Below the pieces are notes generated by a model. The model was not told where the DNA came from. It made no database searches and saw only the letters and a list, made by a program, of their open reading frames with translations. Both the position numbers and the translations under genes were made by a program. Positions 24,526 through 38,851 of a stretch of DNA of 64,000 bases are shown here, one piece after another. Every line of letters starts with the position of its first letter. Position 1 is the first letter of the stretch. This DNA is from Sabellastarte sp. h YS-2021 (Eukaryota; Annelida; Polychaeta; Sabellida; Sabellidae), in contig OZ024936.1 of the NCBI GenBank assembly GCA_964017235.1, positions 58,827,028-58,891,027 on the forward strand, in the 5' to 3' direction.

Positions 24526-26573
24526 AGTACCAAATGTTGGTCTATAAGTCTGAAATTTGGCCCAAAAATCACTTGCCACATACTAAATCTGACTGTATAG
24601 GTTTTGAGATTACATCTGGTATACCAGTGGTGTCATATGTGTCATACAGGGTTGAGGAGAGTGAAAATACAGCCTCAGATGGCTGTATCAGGGAGTGCTG
24701 ATATATTCTCAATTAAGGTAGATTCAAGGTTGAAAACCATATTGATTCACACAGGAGTCGCCACTGAAATGAATTTTAGTAGTGTGTTCCTTCAGAAATA
24801 CACATGTAGCCCAAAGTACAGGTTCAGGGAGTGTAGTTGGCGAGAGATGCATACAATGCCAGATCAGCCCAAACCACCCCTTAAAGTTGGTCAATCTGGC
24901 TGAGATTTTCACAGGAAACTCAGTTTATATCAGAGACTGAATTTGTATTAGGCTGACCCACTCGAGGGCCACATTAAAAATTTCAATTTCTGGGGTGTGG
25001 GGGGGCCCCATGCCACCCCTCAGGTAGGAAATTTCAAGTATATCCTAATATTGCCAATCTGAAGCCCAAATTTAATTTTATGCCTATTTTAATAAATAAT
25101 GAGGATATTTTAGGCGCATTTTGAGCATTACATGTCTGATCAGAAATTATTTTACCAAAATATTGTTCTAAATATAGCCCAAAATAGATGTAAATCAGCC
25201 CAAACCAGTACCAAATGTTGGTCTATAAGTCTGAAATTTGGCCCAAAAATCACTTGCCACATACTAAATCTGACTGTATAGGTTTTGAGATTACATCTGG
25301 TATACCAGTGGTGTCATATGTGTCATACAGGGTTGAGGAGAGTGAAAATACAGCCTCAGATGGCTGTATCAGGGAGTGCTGATATATTCTCAATTAAGGT
25401 AGATTCAAGGTTGAAAACCATATTGATTCACACAGGAGTCGCCACTGAAATGAATTTTAGTAGTGTGTTCCTTCAGAAATACACATGTAGCCCAAAGTAC
25501 AGGTTCAGGGAGTGTAGTTGGCGAGAGATGCATACAATGCCAGATCAGCCCAAACCACCCCTTAAAGTTGGTCAATCTGGCTGAGATTTTCACAGGAAAC
25601 TCAGTTTATATCAGAGACTGAATTTGTATTAGGCTGACCCACTCGAGGGCCACATTAAAAATTTCAATTTCCGGGGTGTGGGGGGGCCCCATGCCACCCC
25701 TCAGGTAGGAAATTTCAAGTATATCCTAATATTGCCAATCTGAAGCCCAAATTTAATTTTATGCCTATTTTAATAAATAATGAGGATATTTTAGGCGCAT
25801 TTTGAGCATTACATGTCTGATCAGAAATTATTTTACCAAAATATTGTTCTAAATATAGCCCAAAATAGATGTAAATCAGCCCAAACCAGTACCAAATGTT
25901 GGTCTATAAGTCTGAAATTTGGCCCAAAAATCACTTGCCACATACTAAATCTGACTGTATAGGTTTTGAGATTACATCTGGTATACCAGTGGTGTCATAT
26001 GTGTCATACAGGGTTGAGGAGAGTGAAAATACAGCCTCAGATGGCTGTATCAGGAAGTGCTGATATATTCTCAATTAAGGTAGATTCAAGGTTGAAAACC
26101 ATATTGATTCACACAGGAGTCGCCACTGAAATGAATTTTAGTAGTGTGTTCCTTCAGAAATACACATGTAGCCCAAAGTACAGGTTCAGGGAGTGTAGTT
26201 GGCGAGAGATGCATACAATGCCAGATCAGCCCAAACCACCCCTTAAAGTTGGTCAATCTGGCTGAGATTTTCACAGGAAACTCAGTTTATATCAGAGACT
26301 GAATTTGTATTAGGCTGACCCACTCGAGGGCCACATTAAAAATTTCAATTTCCGGGGTGTGGGGGGGGGGGGCCCCATGCCACCCCTCAGGTAGGAAATT
26401 TCAAGTATATCCTAATATTGCCAATCTGAAGCCCAAATTTAATTTTATGCCTATTTTAATAAATAATGAGGATATTTTAGGCGCATTTTGAGCATTACAT
26501 GTCTGATCAGAAATTATTTTACCAAAATATTGTTCTAAATATAGCCCAAAATAGATGTAAATCAGCCCAAACC
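24526..26573 (+). repeat. Monomers 37-39, exit from the block
   Basis: Monomer 37 joins CAGGGAGTG in its 5' part to TTTCTGGGG in its 3' part, two markers that sit on different monomers in the block before it. Monomer 38 has CAGGGAGTG only. Monomer 39 lacks both and carries G12C4. Confidence 0.85.
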
Positions 26574-28618
26574 AGTACCAAATGTTGGTCTATAAGTCTG
26601 AAATTTGGCCCAAAAATCACTTGCCACATACTAAATCTGACTGTATAGGTTTTGAGATTACATCTGGTATACCAGTGGTGTCATATGTGTCATACAGGGT
26701 TGAGGAGAGTGAAAATACAGCCTCAGATGGCTGTATCAGGAAGTGCTGATATATTCTCAATTAAGGTAGATTCAAGGTTGAAAACCATATTGATTCACAC
26801 AGGAGTCGCCACTGAAATGAATTTTAGTAGTGTGTTCCTTCAGAAATACACATGTAGCCCAAAGTACAGGTTCAGGGAGTGTAGTTGGCGAGAGATGCAT
26901 ACAATGCCAGATCAGCCCAAACCACCCCTTAAAGTTGGTCAATCTGGCTGAGATTTTCACAGGAAACTCAGTTTATATCAGAGACTGAATTTGTATTAGG
27001 CTGACCCACTCGAGGGCCACATTAAAAATTTTAATTTCCGGGGTGTGGGGGTGGGCCCCATGCCACCCCTCAGGTAGGAAATTTCAAGTATATCCTAATA
27101 TTGCCAATCTGAAGCCCAAATTTTATTTTATGCCTATTTTAATAAATAATGAGGATATTTTAGGCGCATTTTGAGCATTACATGTCTGATCAGAAATTAT
27201 TTTACCAAAATATTGTTCTAAATATAGCCCAAAATAGATGTAAATCAGCCCAAACCAGTACCAAATGTTGGTCTATAAGTCTGAAATTTGGCCCAAAAAT
27301 CACTTGCCACATACTAAATCTGACTGTATAGGTTTTGAGATTACATCTGGTATACCAGTGGTGTCATATGTGTCATACAGGGTTGAGGAGAGTGAAAATA
27401 CAGCCTCAGATGGCTGTATCAGGAAGTGCTGATATATTCTCAATTAAGGTAGATTCAAGGTTGAAAACCATATTGATTCACACAGGAGTCACCACTGAAA
27501 TGAATTTTAGTAGTGTGTTCCTTCAGAAATACACATGTAGCCCAAAGTACAGGTTCAGGGAGTGTAGTTGGCGAGAGATGCATACAATGCCAGATCAGCC
27601 CAAACCACCCCTTAAAGTTGGTCAATCTGGCTGAGATTTTCACAGGAAACTCAGTTTATATCAGAGACTGAATTTGTATTAGGCTGACCCACTCGAGGGC
27701 CACATTAAAAATTTCAATTTCCGGGGTGTGGGGGGGCCCCATGCCACCCCTCAGGTAGGAAATTTCAAGTATATCCTAATATTGCCAATCTGAAGCCCAA
27801 ATTTAATTTTATGCCTATTTTAATAAATAATGAGGATATTTTAGGCGCATTTTGAGCATTACATGTCTGATCAGAAATTATTTTACCAAAATATTGTTCT
27901 AAATATAGCCCAAAATAGATGTAAATCAGCCCAAACCAGTACCAAATGTTGGTCTATAAGTCTGAAATTTGGCCCAAAAATCACTTGCCACATACTAAAT
28001 CTGACTGTATAGGTTTTGAGATTACATCTGGTATACCAGTGGTGTCATATGTGTCATACAGGGTTGAGGAGAGTGAAAATACAGCCTCAGATGGCTGTAT
28101 CAGGAAGTGCTGATATATTCTCAATTAAGGTAGATTCAAGGTTGAAAACCATATTGATTCACACAGGAGTCGCCACTGAAATGAATTTTAGTAGTGTGTT
28201 CCTTCAGAAATACACATGTAGCCCAAAGTACAGGTTCAGGGAGTGTAGTTGGCGAGAGATGCATACAATGCCAGATCAGCCCAAACCACCCCTTAAAGTT
28301 GGTCAATCTGGCTGAGATTTTCACAGGAAACTCAGTTTATATCAGAGACTGAATTTGTATTAGGCTGACCCACTCGAGGGCCACATTAAAAATTTCAATT
28401 TCCGGGGTGTGGGGGGGCCCCATGCCACCCCTCAGGTAGGAAATTTCAAGTATATCCTAATATTGCCAATCTGAAGCCCAAATTTAATTTTATGCCTATT
28501 TTAATAAATAATGAGGATATTTTAGGCGCATTTTGAGCATTACATGTCTGATCAGAAATTATTTTACCAAAATATTGTTCTAAATATAGCCCAAAATAGA
28601 TGTAAATCAGCCCAAACC

Positions 28619-29982
28619 AGTACCAAATGTTGGTCTATAAGTCTGAAATTTGGCCCAAAAATCACTTGCCACATACTAAATCTGACTGTATAGGTTTTGA
28701 GATTACATCTGGTATACCAGTGGTGTCATATGTGTCATACAGGGTTGAGGAGAGTGAAAATACAGCCTCAGATGGCTGTATCAGGAAGTGCTGATATATT
28801 CTCAATTAAGGTAGATTCAAGGTTGAAAACCATATTGATTCACACAGGAGTCGCCACTGAAATGAATTTTAGTAGTGTGTTCCTTCAGAAATACACATGT
28901 AGCCCAAAGTACAGGTTCAGGGAGTGTAGTTGGCGAGAGATGCATACAATGCCAGATCAGCCCAAACCACCCCTTAAAGTTGGTCAATCTGGCTGAGATT
29001 TTCACAGGAAACTCAGTTTATATCAGAGACTGAATTTGTATTAGGCTGACCCACTCGAGGGCCACATTAAAAATTTTAATTTCCGGGGTGTGGGGGGGGG
29101 GCCCATGCCACCCCTCAGGTAGGAAATTTCAAGTATATCCTAATATTGCCAATCTGAAGCCCAAATTTAATTTTATGCCTATTTTAATAAATAATGAGGA
29201 TATTTTAGGCGCATTTTGAGCATTACATGTCTGATCAGAAATTATTTTACCAAAATATTGTTCTAAATATAGCCCAAAATAGATGTAAATCAGCCCAAAC
29301 CAGTACCAAATGTTGGTCTATAAGTCTGAAATTTGGCCCAAAAATCACTTGCCACATACTAAATCTGACTGTATAGGTTTTGAGATTACATCTGGTATAC
29401 CAGTGGTGTCATATGTGTCATACAGGGTTGAGGAGAGTGAAAATACAGCCTCAGATGGCTGTATCAGGAAGTGCTGATATATTCTCAATTAAGGTAGATT
29501 CAAGGTTGAAAACCATATTGATTCACACAGGAGTCACCACTGAAATGAATTTTAGTAGTGTGTTCCTTCAGAAATACACATGTAGCCCAAAGTACAGGTT
29601 CAGGGAGTGTAGTTGGCGAGAGATGCATACAATGCCAGATCAGCCCAAACCACCCCTTAAAGTTGGTCAATCTGGCTGAGATTTTCACAGGAAACTCAGT
29701 TTATATCAGAGACTGAATTTGTATTAGGCTGACCCACTCGAGGGCCACATTAAAAATTTCAATTTCCGGGGTGTGGGGGGGCCCCATGCCACCCCTCAGG
29801 TAGGAAATTTCAAGTATATCCTAATATTGCCAATCTGAAGCCCAAATTTAATTTTATGCCTATTTTAATAAATAATGAGGATATTTTAGGCGCATTTTGA
29901 GCATTACATGTCTGATCAGAAATTATTTTACCAAAATATTGTTCTAAATATAGCCCAAAATAGATGAAAATCAGCCCAAACC
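28619..29982 (+). repeat. Duplicated R-T pair, first copy (monomers 43-44)
   Basis: It matches 32717-34080 at +4098 (six monomers): G10C3 in the R monomer, GTCACC in the T monomer and the rare GATGAAAATC at the end. Neighbours on both sides differ between the copies. Confidence 0.8.
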
Positions 29983-30671
29983 AGTACCAAATGTTGGTCT
30001 ATAAGTCTGAAATTTGGCCCAAAAATCACTTGCCACATACTAAATCTGACTGTATAGGTTTTGAGATTACATCTGGTATACCAGTGGTGTCATATGTGTC
30101 ATACAGGGTTGAGGAGAGTGAAAATACAGCCTCAGATGGCTGTATCAGGAAGTGCTGATATATTCTCAATTAAGGTAGATTCAAGGTTGAAAACCATATT
30201 GATTCACACAGGAGTCGCCACTGAAATGAATTTTAGTAGTGTGTTCCTTCAGAAATACACATGTAGCCCAAAGTACAGGTTCAGGGAGTGTAGTTGGCGA
30301 GAGATGCATACAATGCCAGATCAGCCCAAACCACCCCTTAAAGTTGGTCAATCTGGCTGAGATTTTCACAGGAAACTCAGTTTATATCAGAGACTGAATT
30401 TGTATTAGGCTGACCCACTCGAGGGCCACATTAAAAATTTTAATTTCCGGGGTGTGGGGGGGAGGGGGGGGCCCATGCCACCCCTCAGGTAGGAAATTTC
30501 AAGTATATCCTAATATTGCCAATCTGAAGCCCAAATTTAATTTTATGCCTATTTTAATAAATAATGAGGATATTTTAGGCGCATTTTGAGCATTACATAT
30601 CTGATCAGAAATTATTTTACCAAAATATTGTTCTAAATATAGCCCAAAATAGATGTAAATCAGCCCAAACC
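29983..30671 (+). repeat. Monomer 45, longest monomer (689 bp)
   Basis: The G/C tract at 30456-30474 reads G7-A-G8-C3, the longest in the window. The monomer is class R (TTTTAATTTCC) and has a private ACATAT in place of ACATGT before the 10-bp palindrome. The tract could be an expanded run with a substitution, or a duplication of the run. Confidence 0.9.
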
Positions 30672-32716
30672 AGTACCAAATGTTGGTCTATAAGTCTGAA
30701 ATTTGGCCCAAAAATCACTTGCCACATACTAAATCTGACTGTATAGGTTTTGAGATTACATCTGGTATACCAGTGGTGTCATATGTGTCATACAGGGTTG
30801 AGGAGAGTGAAAATACAGCCTCAGATGGCTGTATCAGGAAGTGCTGATATATTCTCAATTAAGGTAGATTCAAGGTTGAAAACCATATTGATTCACACAG
30901 GAGTCACCACTGAAATGAATTTTAGTAGTGTGTTCCTTCAGAAATACACATGTAGCCCAAAGTACAGGTTCAGGGAGTGTAGTTGGCGAGAGATGCATAC
31001 AATGCCAGATCAGCCCAAACCACCCCTTAAAGTTGGTCAATCTGGCTGAGATTTTCACAGGAAACTCAGTTTATATCAGAGACTGAATTTGTATTAGGCT
31101 GACCCACTCGAGGGCCACATTAAAAATTTCAATTTCCGGGGTGTGGGGGGGGCCCATGCCACCCCTCAGGTAGGAAATTTCAAGTATATCCTAATATTGC
31201 CAATCTGAAGCCCAAATTTAATTTTATGCCTATTTTAATAAATAATGAGGATATTTTAGGCGCATTTTGAGCATTACATGTCTGATCAGAAATTATTTTA
31301 CCAAAATATTGTTCTAAATATAGCCCAAAATAGATGTAAATCAGCCCAAACCAGTACCAAATGTTGGTCTATAAGTCTGAAATTTGGCCCAAAAATCACT
31401 TGCCACATACTAAATCTGACTGTATAGGTTTTGAGATTACATCTGGTATACCAGTGGTGTCATATGTGTCATACAGGGTTGAGGAGAGTGAAAATACAGC
31501 CTCAGATGGCTGTATCAGGAAGTGCTGATATATTCTCAATTAAGGTAGATTCAAGGTTGAAAACCATATTGATTCACACAGGAGTCGCCACTGAAATGAA
31601 TTTTAGTAGTGTGTTCCTTCAGAAATACACATGTAGCCCAAAGTACAGGTTCAGGGAGTGTAGTTGGCGAGAGATGCATACAATGCCAGATCAGCCCAAA
31701 CCACCCCTTAAAGTTGGTCAATCTGGCTGAGATTTTCACAGGAAACTCAGTTTATATCAGAGACTGAATTTGTATTAGGCTGACCCACTCGAGGGCCACA
31801 TTAAAAATTTTAATTTCCGGGGTGTGGGGGGGGGGCCCATGCCACCCCTCAGGTAGGAAATTTCAAGTATATCCTAATATTGCCAATCTGAAGCCCAAAT
31901 TTAATTTTATGCCTATTTTAATAAATAATGAGGATATTTTAGGCGCATTTTGAGCATTACATGTCTGATCAGAAATTATTTTACCAAAATATTGTTCTAA
32001 ATATAGCCCAAAATAGATGTAAATCAGCCCAAACCAGTACCAAATGTTGGTCTATAAGTCTGAAATTTGGCCCAAAAATCACTTGCCACATACTAAATCT
32101 GACTGTATAGGTTTTGAGATTACATCTGGTATACCAGTGGTGTCATATGTGTCATACAGGGTTGAGGAGAGTGAAAATACAGCCTCAGATGGCTGTATCA
32201 GGAAGTGCTGATATATTCTCAATTAAGGTAGATTCAAGGTTGAAAACCATATTGATTCACACAGGAGTCGCCACTGAAATGAATTTTAGTAGTGTGTTCC
32301 TTCAGAAATACACATGTAGCCCAAAGTACAGGTTCAGGGAGTGTAGTTGGCGAGAGATGCATACAATGCCAGATCAGCCCAAACCACCCCTTAAAGTTGG
32401 TCAATCTGGCTGAGATTTTCACAGGAAACTCAGTTTATATCAGAGACTGAATTTGTATTAGGCTGACCCACTCGAGGGCCACATTAAAAATTTCAATTTC
32501 CGGGGTGTGGGGGGGGCCCATGCCACCCCTCAGGTAGGAAATTTCAAGTATATCCTAATATTGCCAATCTGAAGCCCAAATTTAATTTTATGCCTATTTT
32601 AATAAATAATGAGGATATTTTAGGCGCATTTTGAGCATTACATGTCTGATCAGAAATTATTTTACCAAAATATTGTTCTAAATATAGCCCAAAATAGATG
32701 TAAATCAGCCCAAACC

Positions 32717-34080
32717 AGTACCAAATGTTGGTCTATAAGTCTGAAATTTGGCCCAAAAATCACTTGCCACATACTAAATCTGACTGTATAGGTTTTGAGA
32801 TTACATCTGGTATACCAGTGGTGTCATATGTGTCATACAGGGTTGAGGAGAGTGAAAATACAGCCTCAGATGGCTGTATCAGGAAGTGCTGATATATTCT
32901 CAATTAAGGTAGATTCAAGGTTGAAAACCATATTGATTCACACAGGAGTCGCCACTGAAATGAATTTTAGTAGTGTGTTCCTTCAGAAATACACATGTAG
33001 CCCAAAGTACAGGTTCAGGGAGTGTAGTTGGCGAGAGATGCATACAATGCCAGATCAGCCCAAACCACCCCTTAAAGTTGGTCAATCTGGCTGAGATTTT
33101 CACAGGAAACTCAGTTTATATCAGAGACTGAATTTGTATTAGGCTGACCCACTCGAGGGCCACATTAAAAATTTTAATTTCCGGGGTGTGGGGGGGGGGC
33201 CCATGCCACCCCTCAGGTAGGAAATTTCAAGTATATCCTAATATTGCCAATCTGAAGCCCAAATTTAATTTTATGCCTATTTTAATAAATAATGAGGATA
33301 TTTTAGGCGCATTTTGAGCATTACATGTCTGATCAGAAATTATTTTACCAAAATATTGTTCTAAATATAGCCCAAAATAGATGTAAATCAGCCCAAACCA
33401 GTACCAAATGTTGGTCTATAAGTCTGAAATTTGGCCCAAAAATCACTTGCCACATACTAAATCTGACTGTATAGGTTTTGAGATTACATCTGGTATACCA
33501 GTGGTGTCATATGTGTCATACAGGGTTGAGGAGAGTGAAAATACAGCCTCAGATGGCTGTATCAGGAAGTGCTGATATATTCTCAATTAAGGTAGATTCA
33601 AGGTTGAAAACCATATTGATTCACACAGGAGTCACCACTGAAATGAATTTTAGTAGTGTGTTCCTTCAGAAATACACATGTAGCCCAAAGTACAGGTTCA
33701 GGGAGTGTAGTTGGCGAGAGATGCATACAATGCCAGATCAGCCCAAACCACCCCTTAAAGTTGGTCAATCTGGCTGAGATTTTCACAGGAAACTCAGTTT
33801 ATATCAGAGACTGAATTTGTATTAGGCTGACCCACTCGAGGGCCACATTAAAAATTTCAATTTCCGGGGTGTGGGGGGGCCCCATGCCACCCCTCAGGTA
33901 GGAAATTTCAAGTATATCCTAATATTGCCAATCTGAAGCCCAAATTTAATTTTATGCCTATTTTAATAAATAATGAGGATATTTTAGGCGCATTTTGAGC
34001 ATTACATGTCTGATCAGAAATTATTTTACCAAAATATTGTTCTAAATATAGCCCAAAATAGATGAAAATCAGCCCAAACC
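32717..34080 (+). repeat. Duplicated R-T pair, second copy (monomers 49-50)
   Basis: Second copy of 28619-29982. The GATGAAAATC change at its end appears only here and at about 29965 in the window. Confidence 0.8.
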
Positions 34081-37000
34081 AGTACCAAATGTTGGTCTAT
34101 AAGTCTGAAATTTGGCCCAAAAATCACTTGCCACATACTAAATCTGACTGTATAGGTTTTGAGATTACATCTGGTATACCAGTGGTGTCATATGTGTCAT
34201 ACAGGGTTGAGGAGAGTGAAAATACAGCCTCAGATGGCTGTATCAGGAAGTGCTGATATATTCTCAATTAAGGTAGATTCAAGGTTGAAAACCATATTGA
34301 TTCACACAGGAGTCGCCACTGAAATGAATTTTAGTAGTGTGTTCCTTCAGAAATACACATGTAGCCCAAAGTACAGGTTCAGGGAGTGTAGTTGGCGAGA
34401 GATGCATACAATGCCAGATCAGCCCAAACCACCCCTTAAAGTTGGTCAATCTGGCTGAGATTTTCACAGGAAACTCAGTTTATATCAGAGACTGAATTTG
34501 TATTAGGCTGACCCACTCGAGGGCCACATTAAAAATTTCAATTTCCGGGGTGTGGGGGGGCCCCATGCCACCCCTCAGGTAGGAAATTTCAAGTATATCC
34601 TAATATTGCCAATATGAAGCCCAAATTTAATTTTATGCCTATTTTAATAAATAATGAGGATATTTTAGGCGCATTTTGAGCATTACATGTGTGATCAGAA
34701 ATTATTTTACCAAAATATTGTTCTAAATATAGCCCAAAATAGATGTAAATCAGCCCAAACCAGTACCAAATGTTGGTCTATAAGTCTGAAATTTGGCCCA
34801 AAAATCACTTGCCACATACTAAATCTGACTGTATAGGTTTTGAGATTACATCTGGTATACCAGTGGTGTCATATGTGTCATACAGGGTTGAGGAGAGTGA
34901 AAATACAGCCTCAGATGGCTGTATCAGGAAGTGCTGATATATTCTCAATTAAGGTAGATTCAAGGTTGAAAACCATATTGATTCACACAGGAGTCGCCAC
35001 TGAAATGAATTTTAGTAGTGTGTTCCTTCAGAAATACACATGTAGCCCAAAGTACAGGTTCAGGGAGTGTAGTTGGCGAGAGATGCATACAATGCCAGAT
35101 CAGCCCAAACCACCCCTTAAAGTTGGTCAATCTGGCTGAGATTTTCACAGGAAACTCAGTTTATATCAGAGACTGAATTTGTATTAGGCTGACCCACTCG
35201 AGGGCCACATTAAAAATTTCAATTTCCGGGGTGTGGGGGGGCCCCATGCCACCCCTCAGGTAGGAAATTTCAAGTATATCCTAATATTGCCAATATGAAG
35301 CCCAAATTTAATTTTATGCCTATTTTAATAAATAATGAGGATATTTTAGGCGCATTTTGAGCATTACATGTCTGATCAGAAATTATTTTACCAAAATATT
35401 GTTCTAAATATAGCCCAAAATAGATGTAAATCAGCCCAAACCAGTACCAAATGTTGGTCTATAAGTCTGAAATTTGGCCCAAAAATCACTTGCCACATAC
35501 TAAATCTGACTGTATAGGTTTTGAGATTACATCTGGTATACCAGTGGTGTCATATGTGTCATACAGGGTTGAGGAGAGTGAAAATACAGCCTCAGATGGC
35601 TGTATCAGGAAGTGCTGATATATTCTCAATTAAGGTAGATTCAAGGTTGAAAACCATATTGATTCACACAGGAGTCGCCACTGAAATGAATTTTAGTAGT
35701 GTGTTCCTTCAGAAATACACATGTAGCCCAAAGTACAGGTTCAGGGAGTGTAGTTGGCGAGAGATGCATACAATGCCAGATCAGCCCAAACCACCCCTTA
35801 AAGTTGGTCAATCTGGCTGAGATTTTCACAGGAAACTCAGTTTATATCAGAGACTGAATTTGTATTAGACTGACCCACTCGAGGGCCACATTAAAAATTT
35901 CAATTTCCGGGGTGTGGGGGGGCCCCATGCCACCCCTCAGGTAGGAAATTTCAAGTATATCCTAATATTGCCAATATGAAGCCCAAATTTAATTTTATGC
36001 CTATTTTAATAAATAATGAGGATATTTTAGGCGCATTTTGAGCATTACATGTCTGATCAGAAATTATTTTACCAAAATATTGTTCTAAATATAGCCCAAA
36101 ATAGATGTAAATCAGCCCAAACCAGTACCAAATGTTGGTCTATAAGTCTGAAATTTGGCCCAAAAATCACTTGCCACATACTAAATCTGACTGTATAGGT
36201 TTTGAGATTACATCTGGTATACCAGTGGTGTCATATGTGTCATACAGGGTTGAGGAGAGTGAAAATACAGCCTCAGATGGCTGTATCAGGAAGTGCTGAT
36301 ATATTCTCAATTAAGGTAGATTCAAGGTTGAAAACCATATTGATTCACACAGGAGTCGCCACTGAAATGAATTTTAGTAGTGTGTTCCTTCAGAAATACA
36401 CATGTAGCCCAAAGTACAGGTTCAGGGAGTGTAGTTGGCGAGAGATGCATACAATGCCAGATCAGCCCAAACCACCCCTTAAAGTTGGTCAATCTGGCTG
36501 AGATTTTCACAGGAAACTCAGTTTATATCAGAGACTGAATTTGTATTAGGCTGACCCACTCGAGGGCCACATTAAAAATTTCAATTTCCGGGGTGTGGGG
36601 GGGGGCCCCATGCCACCCCTCAGGTAGGAAATTTCAAGTATATCCTAATATTGCCAATCTGAAGCCCAAATTTAATTTTATGCCTATTTTAATAAATAGT
36701 GAGGATATTTTAGGCGCATTTTGAGCATTACATGTCTGATCAGAAATTATTTTACCAAAATATTGTTCTAAATATAGCCCAAAATAGATGTAAATCAGCC
36801 CAAACCAGTACCAAATGTTGGTCTATAAGTCTGAAATTTGGCCCAAAAATCACTTGCCACATACTAAATCTGACTGTATAGGTTTTGAGATTACATCTGG
36901 TATACCAGTGGTGTCATATGTGTCATACAGGGTTGAGGAGAGTGAAAATACAGCCTCAGATGGCTGTATCAGGAAGTGCTGATATATTCTCAATTAAGGT

Positions 37001-38851
37001 AGATTCAAGGTTGAAAACCATATTGATTCACACAGGAGTCGCCACTGAAATGAATTTTAGTAGTGTGTTCCTTCAGAAATACACATGTAGCCCAAAGTAC
37101 AGGTTCAGGGAGTGTAGTTGGCGAGAGATGCATACAATGCCAGATCAGCCCAAACCACCCCTTAAAGTTGGTCAATCTGGCTGAGATTTTCACAGGAAAC
37201 TCAGTTTATATCAGAGACTGAATTTGTATTAGGCTGACCCACTCGAGGGCCACATTAAAAATTTCAATTTCCGGGGTGTGGGGGGGCCCCATGCCACCCC
37301 TCAGGTAGGAAATTTCAAGTATATCCTAATATTGCCAATATGAAGCCCAAATTTAATTTTATGCCTATTTTAATAAATAATGAGGATATTTTAGGCGCAT
37401 TTTGAGCATTACATGTCTGATCAGAAATTATTTTACCAAAATATTGTTCTAAATATAGCCCAAAATAGATGTAAATCAGCCCAAACCAGTACCAAATGTT
37501 GGTCTATAAGTCTGAAATTTGGCCCAAAAATCACTTGCCACATACTAAATCTGACTGTATAGGTTTTGAGATTACATCTGGTATACCAGTGGTGTCATAT
37601 GTGTCATACAGGGTTGAGGAGAGTGAAAATACAGCCTCAGATGGCTGTATCAGGAAGTGCTGATATATTCTCAATTAAGGTAGATTCAAGGTTGAAAACC
37701 ATATTGATTCACACAGGAGTCGCCACTGAAATGAATTTTAGTAGTGTGTTCCTTCAGAAATACACATGTAGCCCAAAGTACAGGTTCAGGGAGTGTAGTT
37801 GGCGAGAGATGCATACAATGCCAGATCAGCCCAAACCACCCCTTAAAGTTGGTCAATCTGGCTGAGATTTTCACAGGAAACTCAGTTTATATCAGAGACT
37901 GAATTTGTATTAGGCTGACCCACTCGAGGGCCACATTAAAAATTTCAATTTCCGGGGTGTGGGGGGGGGCCCCATGCCACCCCTCAGGTAGGAAATTTCA
38001 AGTATATCCTAATATTGCCAATCTGAAGCCCAAATTTAATTTTATGCCTATTTTAATAAATAGTGAGGATATTTTAGGCGCATTTTGAGCATTACATGTC
38101 TGATCAGAAATTATTTTACCAAAATATTGTTCTAAATATAGCCCAAAATAGATGTAAATCAGCCCAAACCAGTACCAAATGTTGGTCTATAAGTCTGAAA
38201 TTTGGCCCAAAAATCACTTGCCACATACTAAATCTGACTGTATAGGTTTTGAGATTACATCTGGTATACCAGTGGTGTCATATGTGTCATACAGGGTTGA
38301 GGAGAGTGAAAATACAGCCTCAGATGGCTGTATCAGGAAGTGCTGATATATTCTCAATTAAGGTAGATTCAAGGTTGAAAACCATATTGATTCACACAGG
38401 AGTCGCCACTGAAATGAATTTTAGTAGTGTGTTCCTTCAGAAATACACATGTAGCCCAAAGTACAGGTTCAGGGAGTGTAGTTGGCGAGAGATGCATACA
38501 ATGCCAGATCAGCCCAAACCACCCCTTAAAGTTGGTCAATCTGGCTGAGATTTTCACAGGAAACTCAGTTTATATCAGAGACTGAATTTGTATTAGGCTG
38601 ACCCACTCGAGGGCCACATTAAAAATTTCAATTTCCGGGGTGTGGGGGGGCCCCATGCCACCCCTCAGGTAGGAAATTTCAAGTATATCCTAATATTGCC
38701 AATATGAAGCCCAAATTTAATTTTATGCCTATTTTAATAAATAATGAGGATATTTTAGGCGCATTTTGAGCATTACATGTCTGATCAGAAATTATTTTAC
38801 CAAAATATTGTTCTAAATATAGCCCAAAATAGATGTAAATCAGCCCAAACC

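Larger units (their letters stand above)
26574..34080 (+). repeat. Domain 4: monomers 40-50, alternating R and T classes
   Basis: Class R has TTTTAATTTCC before the hairpin (40, 43, 45, 47, 49), with G10C3 in 43, 47 and 49 and interrupted tracts in 40 and 45. Class T has GTCACC (41, 44, 46, 50), with G7C4 or G8C3. The order is R T - R T R T R - R T, where monomers 42 and 48 carry neither marker. Monomers 44 and 50 share GATGAAAATC just before the next monomer. Monomer 40 also has a private TTTTATTTTA. Confidence 0.85.

Noticed and set aside
29964-30158. 64-codon frames at 29964 and 34062
   Set aside because: They appear only because one substitution (GATGAAAATC) created an ATG in two related monomers. 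They are useful as a duplication marker, not as genes.
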